In this document: positions 36,478 through 46,034 of the stretch, one piece after another
Layout: every line of letters starts with the position of its first letter
Numbering within the stretch: the first letter of the stretch is position 1
Source of the DNA: Leptospira sanjuanensis
GTDB lineage: Bacteria; Spirochaetota; Leptospiria; Leptospirales; Leptospiraceae
Direction of reading: 5' to 3'
DNA length: 64,000 nucleotides
NCBI RefSeq assembly: GCF_022267375.1
Contig: NZ_JAIZBH010000001.1
Location: 1,284,001-1,348,000 of the forward strand
Program-made: the position numbers and the translations under genes
The notes under the pieces: model-generated
Database searches by the model: none
What the model saw: only the letters and a program-made list of their open reading frames with translations
Told to the model about the DNA's origin: nothing

Positions 36478-37404
36478 TTTAAAAACGGATTTTCTTTTTT
36501 TATAAGGCAGTGGTGGACGGAACTCCGGTCCAAATTTCATAGATGCACCATTCTATTTTTGTAATTTATAGTTTCATTGTATACTTGCGCGTTATGGGCC
36601 AAAAGTGATTTAGTGACGACCGCTTGTGCGAACGTTAGGCCTCTATTGTAGGTAGCAACGTGCTTGAAATTCTTTTTGTCAAATTTTATTCCAAACAAAA
36701 AGAGCAGGGTTGTAATATAGGAATCGTTTTATGGGTTAGATTATTTGAAAACTATAATGTAGTCATCTTATTGTAAGTTGATCGTCATTTGGTCTCGCTC
36801 GCTGCTCACACATCCTGTTTCTTTCGAATTTTTTGCACATTGAAATCGACGGAGTTCGATCTTCGAAGATTCCTACCTGCTGCTTCCGATTCCGCTCTCA
36901 GTCTCCGCTTTTTCGAAACGGGTATGAACTCATAAACCAAGCGACATTCGATGATTTTCCCGATCGGGCATTTGGGTAGAGCGGACTTAGACGCAACGCA
37001 TCTGATGAAACGAACGTAGTCGCGAATACAGCTAAACTGTCCGAATTTTGAGAACCGACATCGCCACAGTCGAACGACGCTTCTCCGGCTTTTCTCGCAG
37101 GAATTTTGGGGAAACGAATCTCGGGATTCTTACGTCGGCGGACTACATATGTCTTGGAAACTGTGGGAACTCCCACGTTCACAGCGATAGAATGGAAAAT
37201 TGCTTCCGAATTGTGGGAACTCCCACAGTCACAACCGTCGGACGGAAAACAACTCTCGAACTGTGGGAACTCCCCGCAATTGCGAGAAATCTTTTTCCCC
37301 GGACCGGCTTTTTAGCACTTCAAAAAAGAGAGGAATTTTCTGACAGACCGGAAAATAAGAGTATTCTGACGCCAAATCGGCACTTGGAAAAAAGATCCGT
37401 TTTC
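36478..37404. other. Long gene-free region before the CBS/PAS/Fis regulator
   Basis: About 930 bases without a credible gene. An open plus-strand frame from 37048 joins the regulator but its product is noise made partly from repeats. The first part (36541-36900) is visibly more AT-rich. TGCGCGTTATGGGC (36587-36600) and TGCGAACGTTAGGC (36627-36640) are two similar 14-mers about 40 bases apart that resemble integron core sites. A 50-bp tandem repeat occupies 37161-37276. Confidence 0.6.
37161..37276. repeat. Imperfect 50-bp tandem repeat, 2.3 copies, seeded by the dispersed palindrome
   Basis: GTGGGAACTCCCAC occurs at 37163 and 37213, and GTGGGAACTCCCCG at 37263, exactly 50 bases apart. The spacers between them are also alike (TCACA, GGAAAA and CGAA blocks are kept). 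The first two copies are perfect 6-bp stems, GTGGGA/TCCCAC, with an AC centre. Confidence 0.8.
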
Positions 37405-38574
37405 ATGAAAATAGAAGCCTTATACAAATACTTTCTCATCACTCCGGCCACGCATCTTCCGGTAGTGGACGAATCGGGGGATCTCGTCGGGCTTTTATCG
37501 CGCAAGTTGATTCAGATGGAAATGGCGGATCTTAGTTCGTCCGACCGAGAATATTCCCAACTTCCCGAATCCTTTTTAGAAACGGAAATCCCCGAGTCCT
37601 TTTTTCAATACTTCCAAAGACAAAGCTCGATTCCGGTGCTTACGAAAACCGGTGAAAAAAAGGAAGAATGGGATAAAGTTCAAGTCATGGCGGGTTTGGG
37701 AAAACTCGTTTCCGGAAATCGTCCCGGACCGGCTCCGATCACCGAAGAAAAAAAACAGGAACAAGAGCAGAATTCCCGTTTTTGGTTTATGGAACTCATT
37801 CTGCAGAATTTTCCGGACGGACTACTTGCGACGGATCTAGAAGGAAGTTCGATCTTTTACAACGAAACCTTTGAACAGAACATTCTTCCCAAAAAATACT
37901 TCCGCGATTCGATCCTGCAAGCGGAACGAATTCTCAAGGAAATGAGCAAGAATTTATTGGCGGACTATCTGAAATCCAACGAACTCAAGCTCGACGGAAA
38001 TTCTCCCTTCTCTCTGCAAACCTACGTCACCGAACTCGAGTGTAACGTTCGCATCATCGTTCTCAAACAAAATTCCAAGATCGCGGGTTATCTGTATCAT
38101 TTCGTTTCTCCGCGTTCTTCGGTCGGCCGTCAGGATGAAAGCGGTTTGGAATTCCCATCCGTAAGCGATGCTTTCTTTCAAAAGCTTCCGCTCGAAACCA
38201 TGCTGAAAGAAGTGGAAAGCTCGTTTATCTTCCATTCGTTAAAGCGAAATCAGGACAATATCTCTCATACGGCTTTGGAGCTCGGCGTTCCTCGAACAAC
38301 CCTTCAAAATAGGATCAAATTTTTGGATCTGCAAAGCCGTTATTCGCTTTCGAGGGAGAATCCGATTCCTCGTAAAAAGGCGGGTATAACGTCCTCACCA
38401 TCCGAAGACAAAGGAACGCATCCGAAAACAGTAGAAGGAACGAACGTTTCCAAACAAGCTTCTCCTTCCAAAAAGCAGGGGAAGAATGTTGTGAAAACCG
38501 GTTCTTCTCCCAAAAAGAATTCTTCGAAATCGAACGCTTCTAAATCTACCGCAAAAAAAAGAAAAACCCGCTGA
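37405..38574 (+). CDS. CBS-like/PAS/Fis-type helix-turn-helix regulator with a lysine-rich tail
   Basis: 389 residues from the ATG at 37405 (MKIEALYKYFLITPAT). Residues 1-40 (THLPVVDESGDLVGLLSRKL) read as a CBS motif. Residues about 125-215 look like a PAS domain (MELILQNFPDGLLATDLEGS, then IFYNETFEQNILPKKYF). Residues about 260-315 end in a Fis-type helix-turn-helix (NISHTALELGVPRTTLQNRI). The last 70 residues are Lys/Ser/Thr-rich (SPSKKQGKNVVKTGSSPKKN) and could bind nucleic acid non-specifically. There is no AAA+ domain, so it is not a sigma-54 activator. It probably senses a ligand and binds DNA. It lies upstream of rho with 148 bases between. Confidence 0.78.
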   Translation: MKIEALYKYFLITPATHLPVVDESGDLVGLLSRKLIQMEMADLSSSDREYSQLPESFLETEIPESFFQYFQRQSSIPVLTKTGEKKEEWDKVQVMAGLGKLVSGNRPGPAPITEEKKQEQEQNSRFWFMELILQNFPDGLLATDLEGSSIFYNETFEQNILPKKYFRDSILQAERILKEMSKNLLADYLKSNELKLDGNSPFSLQTYVTELECNVRIIVLKQNSKIAGYLYHFVSPRSSVGRQDESGLEFPSVSDAFFQKLPLETMLKEVESSFIFHSLKRNQDNISHTALELGVPRTTLQNRIKFLDLQSRYSLSRENPIPRKKAGITSSPSEDKGTHPKTVEGTNVSKQASPSKKQGKNVVKTGSSPKKNSSKSNASKSTAKKRKTR

Positions 38575-38650
38575 ATAATTTCGTTGACAGCCTTCTATAA
38601 AGTCGGTTACTTCATGAGTAGAGCCGATCTAAACAGATCTCTTCTCCACC

Positions 38651-38693
<43 letters not shown>

Positions 38694-38722
38694 CTTTTTT
38701 AAAACTCAAGTAGCTCCTTAAT

Positions 38723-40177
<1,455 letters not shown>

Positions 40178-40196
40178 GCGCTTAAAAAGGGAATTT

Positions 40197-40400
<204 letters not shown>

Positions 40401-40458
40401 GAGTTTTCTCTCTCCTATCCTCCTTTATGCCGTCTAAAAACCGGGCAGGTGAACTTTC

Positions 40459-41246
<788 letters not shown>

Positions 41247-41250
<4 letters not shown>

Positions 41251-41435
41251 AACCGGGCGACAAAGTTAAGATTACCAAACGTACCTTTCTTCACAACGGA
41301 ATTTTCGTTCACACAAACACGATCGTAGAAGTGATTTCCTTTGAGGGCGACAAGCTCGTCGTTTTGTTTCACGACAAAGAAGGTTTTACCCACAATATCG
41401 AAACTCTCACTCCGGCCGATGTAGTTCCGGCATAG
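41247..41435 (+). CDS. Small SH3-like beta-barrel protein, coupled to the NifU-like gene
   Basis: 62 residues from an ATG that overlaps the previous stop as ATGA. The sequence MKPGDKVKITKRTFLHNGIF continues with VHTNTIVEVISFEGDKLVVL and ends TPADVVPA. It looks like one five-stranded SH3/KOW-like barrel with no catalytic residues. The four-base overlap shows it is made together with the NifU-like fusion, so it may be a partner of that protein. The family is not known to me. Confidence 0.7.
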
Positions 41436-41671
41436 AACACGCCGCTGAGTTATGCCGACCATCGAACGACCCCGTAGGGAGTGAGATGCTGAGTTTCAAA
41501 TGCGTTCTGTTGGAGTTCCTACGGATCGCTGAAATTCGACAAAAACCGTCTTTTAGGAAAACGTGGTAGTTCCTACAATCTCGAAAATAAAGAATCTACA
41601 AAGACGTTGAGGGTTGCGTTTCGGATCGCGACACCCACTTCGCGGAAAGTTTTCGCCGATCGCCCAGCGTG
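41436..41671. other. Repeat relics before the 75-bp array
   Basis: No gene. CGACCCCGTAGGGAGTGAG at about 41468-41486 is the reverse complement of a diverged TCNCTCCCTACGGG-TCG segment of the nearby array. Two diverged copies of the other palindrome are at about 41510-41522 (TGGAGTTCCTACG) and 41563-41576 (GTGGTAGTTCCTAC). Confidence 0.5.
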
Positions 41672-42376
41672 TTTTGGCTAATTCGCTCCCTACGGGTCGC
41701 TATTTCTCAAGTTTGACTTGAGAGCCAACGGCGACGCTCCGCTGCCTTTTGGCTAATTCGCTCCCTACGGGTCGCTATTTCTCAAGTTTGACTTGAGAGC
41801 CAACGGCGACGCTCCGCTGCCTTTTGGCTAATTCGCTCCCTACGGGTCGCTATTTCTCAAGTTTGACTTGAGAGCCAACGGCGACGCTCCGCTGCCTTTT
41901 GGCTAATTCGCTCCCTACGGGTCGCTATTTCTCAAGTTTGACTTGAGAGCCAACGGCGACGCTCCGCTGCCTTTTGGCTAATTCGCTCCCTACGGGTCGC
42001 TATTTCTCAAGTTTGACTTGAGAGCCAACGGCGACGCTCCGCTGCCTTTTGGCTAATTCGCTCCCTACGGGTCGCTATTTCTCAAGTTTGACTTGAGAGC
42101 CAACGGCGACGCTCCGCTGCCTTTTGGCTAATTCGCTCCCTACGGGTCGCTATTTCTCAAGTTTGACTTGAGAGCCAACGGCGACGCTCCGCTGCCTTTT
42201 GGCTAATTCGCTCCCTACGGGTCGCTATTTCTCAAGTTTGACTTGAGAGCCAACGGCGACGCTCCGCTGCCTTTTGGCTAATTCGCTCCCTATGGGTCGC
42301 TATTTCTCAAGTTTGACTTGAGAGCCAACGGCGACGCTCCGCTGCCTTTTGGCTAATTCGCTCCCTATGGGTCGCG
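41672..42376. repeat. 75-bp tandem repeat array, 9.3 copies
   Basis: Units start with GGCTAATTCGCTCCCTACGG at 41676, 41751, 41826, 41901, 41976, 42051, 42126, 42201 and 42276, with a 25-bp partial copy at 42351. I see only one variant: CTACGGG becomes CTATGGG in the last two copies. Each unit holds the perfect inverted repeat TCTCAAGTTTGACTTGAGA and a second stem-like segment CAACGG...CCGCTG. The array fills the gap between the 62-residue gene and the stop of the FecR-like gene, two bases away. There are no spacers, so it is not a CRISPR array. Confidence 0.97.
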
Positions 42377-42378
42377 AA

Positions 42379-43671
42379 TTACATTCTTAAGAATTCTCTT
42401 TGTTCCTTGTCTTCCCGTTCTCTTCTGCGTTTTTCTTTCTCTTGTTTCAGAAGTTCTTCGGGAGTCCATTCGCGGGCCGGCTTTGTCTTTTTCATTTCCT
42501 GTGAGGAAGTGGAACCGCCGCCTTTGTTGTCTTTTTGAGAAGATTCGGTATTTTTGAATTCTCCGCGGTTTTGATTCGGAGTGGAATCGGACTTTTCTTG
42601 AATCTTCGTCTGTTCGTATTTCTGTTTATTGACATAGTCGCCAGGATCATACGTCGAACCGGATTTGGAAGCGCCGGTTTCGTTTTGTTTTGAAGCGTTG
42701 TTTTTGTTCGTATCTCCGGGGCGATCGAGTTTTAATCCGGACTTGGTATGCGCACCTGTGTTTCCATTACCACTGGCGGATGTTCCCGAATTTGCGTTGG
42801 AAGAATTCGTTCCACCGCTGTTTGAATTGGAACCGGTGGTGGATCTGTAATTCGGATTTCCGTTGTCATAGGTTCCGTAATTTGAGTTAGACTCGGAATT
42901 CGTGGAGTTGCCTGGGCTCGTGGCAGATGATCCGCCGGTCGTTAAACCCGTGTTAGACGAAGAGGTGTTTGCCGAAGCAGACGTAGCGCCGGACGAAGAG
43001 GAAGCCGCGGAATTGTTTCCGTTTGCGGAAGAATTGGCGGCCGCCGTGATCGACGCGGCTGTTTGAATGCTATCGGGAACGGGGAATAATTTTTCAAATC
43101 CATCCAAAGACTTTTTCGGAATCATCGGATACGGATTGCTCGGATCCGCTTTGATCGATCCGGAAAGAATGGAATATTCCAGCGATTTTCGATCCTTCCG
43201 TTTTTCGACATTGACGATCCCTTCGACGAGTTTCAGAACTCCGTCCCCGGAACGGATTCCAAGAGAAGAGGGGTTATCTTTGTTGTTCGGTTTTCTCGTT
43301 ACCTGAAGACCCCCGGAAGAAATTTCCAAACTCGCGCGGTTGTCCAAATAATCGATAAAGACCATGGAATTTTCCGCGATCATAATCTCGCTTCCGTCCA
43401 AAAGGCGAACCTTGACTTGGGAGCCTTCCGAGGTTAAAATCGTGTCGCGGTTTTGAATCGAATTCCCCGTTTCGATCTCTCTCCAAACGACTTCGGAATC
43501 GTACTTTCTCTGAATGGTATTGGACTTATAAAGAATGGTCCCGATGACTTTTTGAGAACCCTGATATCCGTATTGCGTATAATCATACAAGAATACGGCC
43601 GTAAACAGGACTATGTTGAAGATCAAAATCAACAACAACGGTCTGTCGCCTGAAAGAAAGCGATCTCTCAT
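42379..43671 (-). CDS. FecR-domain membrane protein with a low-complexity tail
   Basis: 430 residues. An N-terminal helix at about 11-29 (PLLLILIFNIVLFTAVFLYD) anchors it. Residues about 60-185 are a FecR-like domain (SIQNRDTILTSEGSQVKVRL, GSEIMIAENSMVFIDYLDN, GDGVLKLVEGIVNVEK). A 130-residue Ser/Asn/Gly/Thr stretch and a charged end rich in K, E and R (EKEKRRREREDKEQREFL) follow. FecR domains sense signals or interact in the periplasm. Its start is four bases downstream of the cyclase gene stop, so the two are coupled. There is no FecI sigma gene, so it is not a standard FecIR pair. Confidence 0.78.
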   Translation of the reverse strand: MRDRFLSGDRPLLLILIFNIVLFTAVFLYDYTQYGYQGSQKVIGTILYKSNTIQRKYDSEVVWREIETGNSIQNRDTILTSEGSQVKVRLLDGSEIMIAENSMVFIDYLDNRASLEISSGGLQVTRKPNNKDNPSSLGIRSGDGVLKLVEGIVNVEKRKDRKSLEYSILSGSIKADPSNPYPMIPKKSLDGFEKLFPVPDSIQTAASITAAANSSANGNNSAASSSSGATSASANTSSSNTGLTTGGSSATSPGNSTNSESNSNYGTYDNGNPNYRSTTGSNSNSGGTNSSNANSGTSASGNGNTGAHTKSGLKLDRPGDTNKNNASKQNETGASKSGSTYDPGDYVNKQKYEQTKIQEKSDSTPNQNRGEFKNTESSQKDNKGGGSTSSQEMKKTKPAREWTPEELLKQEKEKRRREREDKEQREFLRM

Positions 43672-43675
43672 ACCG

Positions 43676-45475
43676 TTATTTAGACCCGCCCGACTTGAAC
43701 TCCAGTCCGATTTGTTTTCTGAGTTCTTTCAAATTCTTAGGGCAATTCTTATCTTTGGAATGTCCCAAAACCGCGTAGATGGTTTGCAGGGATTGTTTTC
43801 CCTTTACCTTGATGGGCTTTAGTTTTTCCACGTTATAGATTCCTTTCACCTTTTCGTAAGAATTCCCGGTGATCAAAATGTCCGCTCCGAATTCTTTCGT
43901 GAGGGATTCTACTCGGGAAGCGAGATTGACCGTATCTCCGATGACAGTATATTCCAGACGATCCTCGGAACCGATTTGACCGGCGATGACTTCTCCCGTA
44001 TTGATTCCGATTCCGATCGAGATCCTCGGTTTTTTATCGGTGCCTCTTCCTTTATTGAACTGCAAAAGACTCTTACGCATATCGAGCGCCGCGTTGATCG
44101 CGTTTTCCGTATCGGAATCGGTATGTCCCAATTCTCCCCAAACCGCCATGATCGCATCCCCGATGTATTTGTTGACGCTTCCGCCGTTTGCGTTGATGCA
44201 CTTAACCATCGCCGTAAAGTATTGATTTAAGAATTCGACGACGAGTTCCGGTTCGATTCTTTCGGAGATCGAAGTAAAACTTCGGATATCGGAGAAAAGA
44301 ATCACACATTCCCGTTTATCTCCTCCGAGTTTGACTTCTCCTTTGAGAACCATTTCGGCGATGTCCTTGTTGACGAACTTGCCGAACGCGTCCTTCATTT
44401 TATCCCGATCCGAAAGTCCCTTTCCCATCTCGACAAAGGAAGAAGTGAGTTTTCCGATTTCGTCTCCGGATTCCGGTTCCAACGTAAGATGAAAATTTCC
44501 TTTTTCGATTTCTTTGGAAGCGTCCACGAGTTTGAGAATCGGACGGGTCAATCTTCTTGAATAAAAGAATACGAAGAGGATCGATACGTTTACCACGACG
44601 ATCATCAGATAGATATTTCGTTTTTGAATATTATAAACTTCTTCAAAGGCTTTCTTTTCCGAAGTGCTTGAAATCACTCCAAGTCCCGCATAACCGATCC
44701 TTCGGAAAGAGCCGAGATAGAACTGATTGTCTTTTCCTTTGTAACGTGTTTGCCCGTTGCTCATCGTGCTGTCCAAAAGATTCTTCACGATCGGATCGTC
44801 CGAAACATTGATCGGTTGCAGAATCAATTTCGGATCGGAATGCGCGATCAGTTTTCCGTCCTGACTCACGAGAAAAAATTGGGTGATTCCGGACGTTTTA
44901 AAAGAATCTAATATAGAATCCATCTTTACGAGGGAAATCACGATGGCGGTATTCACCCCATCTCCGATTGTGATCATAAGATATAAGACCGGTTTTTGGA
45001 AATCGGGAGATACGTTCAATGCTACGGGTTTTCCCGGTTGGGCTTTTCGTTGTCCGTTCAAATATTTGCGGACGATCTTATCCGATTCTTCCGGGGAGAT
45101 CTTCAGTTCTTTGAGGGAGTTTTCGTTGACGATCCGTTTGACTCCGGCGTAATCTCCGTTTTCTTTTCTGAAAATTTTCAGATAGAAGATGTCTTCGTCG
45201 TTTTGAAGAATATCGTTCGAACCTTCGGAATTTGCGACGGCCCTTGCAAGAAGTAGGGAACGTTTGGTCAACGATGCCATATCGGAACGAACTTTCTGAC
45301 TGATCACGTCGGTCAGTTTCAGGTTGTTCTCCTTGATCCGAACCTCGTTGTCCGATTTGAAAAAATACGTTGCGAGAGCGATGATGACTCCCAAAGAAAC
45401 CAGGATGATGAAGGAAATAATCACCATCAACTTTTGGCGGATATTCCAGTTGTATAAATTGAGAAATGAATTCAT
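43676..45475 (-). CDS. Class III adenylate/guanylate cyclase with periplasmic sensor and HAMP domain
   Basis: 599 residues. A membrane helix at about 15-37 and a second near 295 enclose a periplasmic sensor (Cache-like; VALNVSPDFQKPVLYLMITI). A HAMP linker (TRPILKLVDASKEIEKGNFH) leads to the catalytic domain. The two metal aspartates are D396 (LFSDIRSFTSIS) and D440 (VNKYIGDAIMAVWGE), spaced as in active class III cyclases. EYTVIGDTVNLASRVESLTK is the transition-state region. It should turn an outside signal into cAMP or cGMP. It is cotranscribed with the FecR-like protein, a likely signalling partner. The repeat family flanks the pair on both sides. Confidence 0.92.
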   Translation of the reverse strand: MNSFLNLYNWNIRQKLMVIISFIILVSLGVIIALATYFFKSDNEVRIKENNLKLTDVISQKVRSDMASLTKRSLLLARAVANSEGSNDILQNDEDIFYLKIFRKENGDYAGVKRIVNENSLKELKISPEESDKIVRKYLNGQRKAQPGKPVALNVSPDFQKPVLYLMITIGDGVNTAIVISLVKMDSILDSFKTSGITQFFLVSQDGKLIAHSDPKLILQPINVSDDPIVKNLLDSTMSNGQTRYKGKDNQFYLGSFRRIGYAGLGVISSTSEKKAFEEVYNIQKRNIYLMIVVVNVSILFVFFYSRRLTRPILKLVDASKEIEKGNFHLTLEPESGDEIGKLTSSFVEMGKGLSDRDKMKDAFGKFVNKDIAEMVLKGEVKLGGDKRECVILFSDIRSFTSISERIEPELVVEFLNQYFTAMVKCINANGGSVNKYIGDAIMAVWGELGHTDSDTENAINAALDMRKSLLQFNKGRGTDKKPRISIGIGINTGEVIAGQIGSEDRLEYTVIGDTVNLASRVESLTKEFGADILITGNSYEKVKGIYNVEKLKPIKVKGKQSLQTIYAVLGHSKDKNCPKNLKELRKQIGLEFKSGGSK

Positions 45476-45801
45476 AACGTTTCCGTTCGCGTCTTGCTAT
45501 CCGATAAAAGAGTCTATGTCACCCGGAACAATCTATAAAACAACACTATTTTGCGGATTCTCTTAAAATGATCGGATTTCGGGCATTCAGAATCGAGCAA
45601 ATAAACGAAACTCATTCGATTTCCATTCTATAAAACGCTGTCTCGTAGCCGGCGCGGCGTCTTTCGGCTCGATCTTTCTGACAAAGTGTGTCCGAGGTCT
45701 GGTGGACGCGCCGTAAAAGAAAAATCAAAACAAATCTTGGAAAAAAAATAACTGATCGTTGTCTTTGCTTCGTAAAATAAGGAAAGGTGTGTGTCTGACG
45801 T

Positions 45802-45871
45802 TTCCGCGCATCTCAGCTTTCGCTGAGAACCAACGGCGACACTCCGTTGCCTTTTGGTAATCTCGCTTCCT
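45802..45871. repeat. 70-bp repeat, copy A, related to the 75-bp array
   Basis: It contains the stem TCTCAGCTTTCGCTGAGA, then ACCAACGGCGAC, a second 6-bp stem CAACGG...CCGTTG, then CCTTTTGGTAATCTCGCTTC. Order and spacing match the 75-bp unit. It is identical to copy B over about 70 bases. Confidence 0.9.
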
Positions 45872-45930
45872 GAATTGTGATCCGTAGAGAACAATTCACT
45901 GTTTTTCAATCCGAAGCTTATAGTGGACTG

Positions 45931-45958
45931 CAGAACACTTCCTATGGGGCGTGTTCTG
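45931..45958. repeat. Perfect 8-bp hairpin carrying the repeat-family core
   Basis: CAGAACAC and GTGTTCTG enclose TTCCTATGGGGC. The loop sequence TTCCTATGGGGC is like the TTCCTAAGGGGC that ends copy B and the TCCCTACGGGTC of the 75-bp units. Confidence 0.75.
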
Positions 45959-45964
45959 GGGCGC

Positions 45965-46034
45965 TTCCGCGCATCTCAGCTTTCGCTGAGAACCAACGGC
46001 GACACTCCGTTGCCTTTTGGTAATCTCGCTTCCT
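45965..46034. repeat. 70-bp repeat, copy B, running into the ispG stop
   Basis: Same sequence as copy A, 163 bases further on. It continues as CTAAGGGGCGCTCG, which matches the next part of the 75-bp unit (CTACGGGTCGCT) and encodes the ispG stop and last residues (SSAP) on the minus strand. Confidence 0.9.

Larger units (their letters stand above)
45476..46032. other. Gene-free region with diverged repeats between ispG and the cyclase
   Basis: No credible gene; a minus-strand open frame at 45628-45909 is largely repeat. Two copies of a 70-bp repeat (45802-45871 and 45965-46034) and a hairpin (45931-45958) fill the second half. The cyclase promoter should lie in the first part but I cannot place it. 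Confidence 0.65.

Noticed and set aside
37048..37404. N-terminal extension of the CBS/PAS/Fis regulator
   Set aside because: The extension reads through the 50-bp repeats and is noise; the regulator fold begins at the ATG at 37405.
38584..38612. TTGACA-based promoter before rho
   Set aside because: The -35 box is perfect but the -10 position (TTACTT at 17-base spacing) is very poor, so I do not report it.
41672..42376. Tandem array as a CRISPR
   Set aside because: The 75-bp units touch one another with no unique spacers, and no cas gene is present.
45628..45909. Minus-strand open frame of 93 codons
   Set aside because: It is largely made of repeat sequence, has no ribosome site and has unnatural composition.
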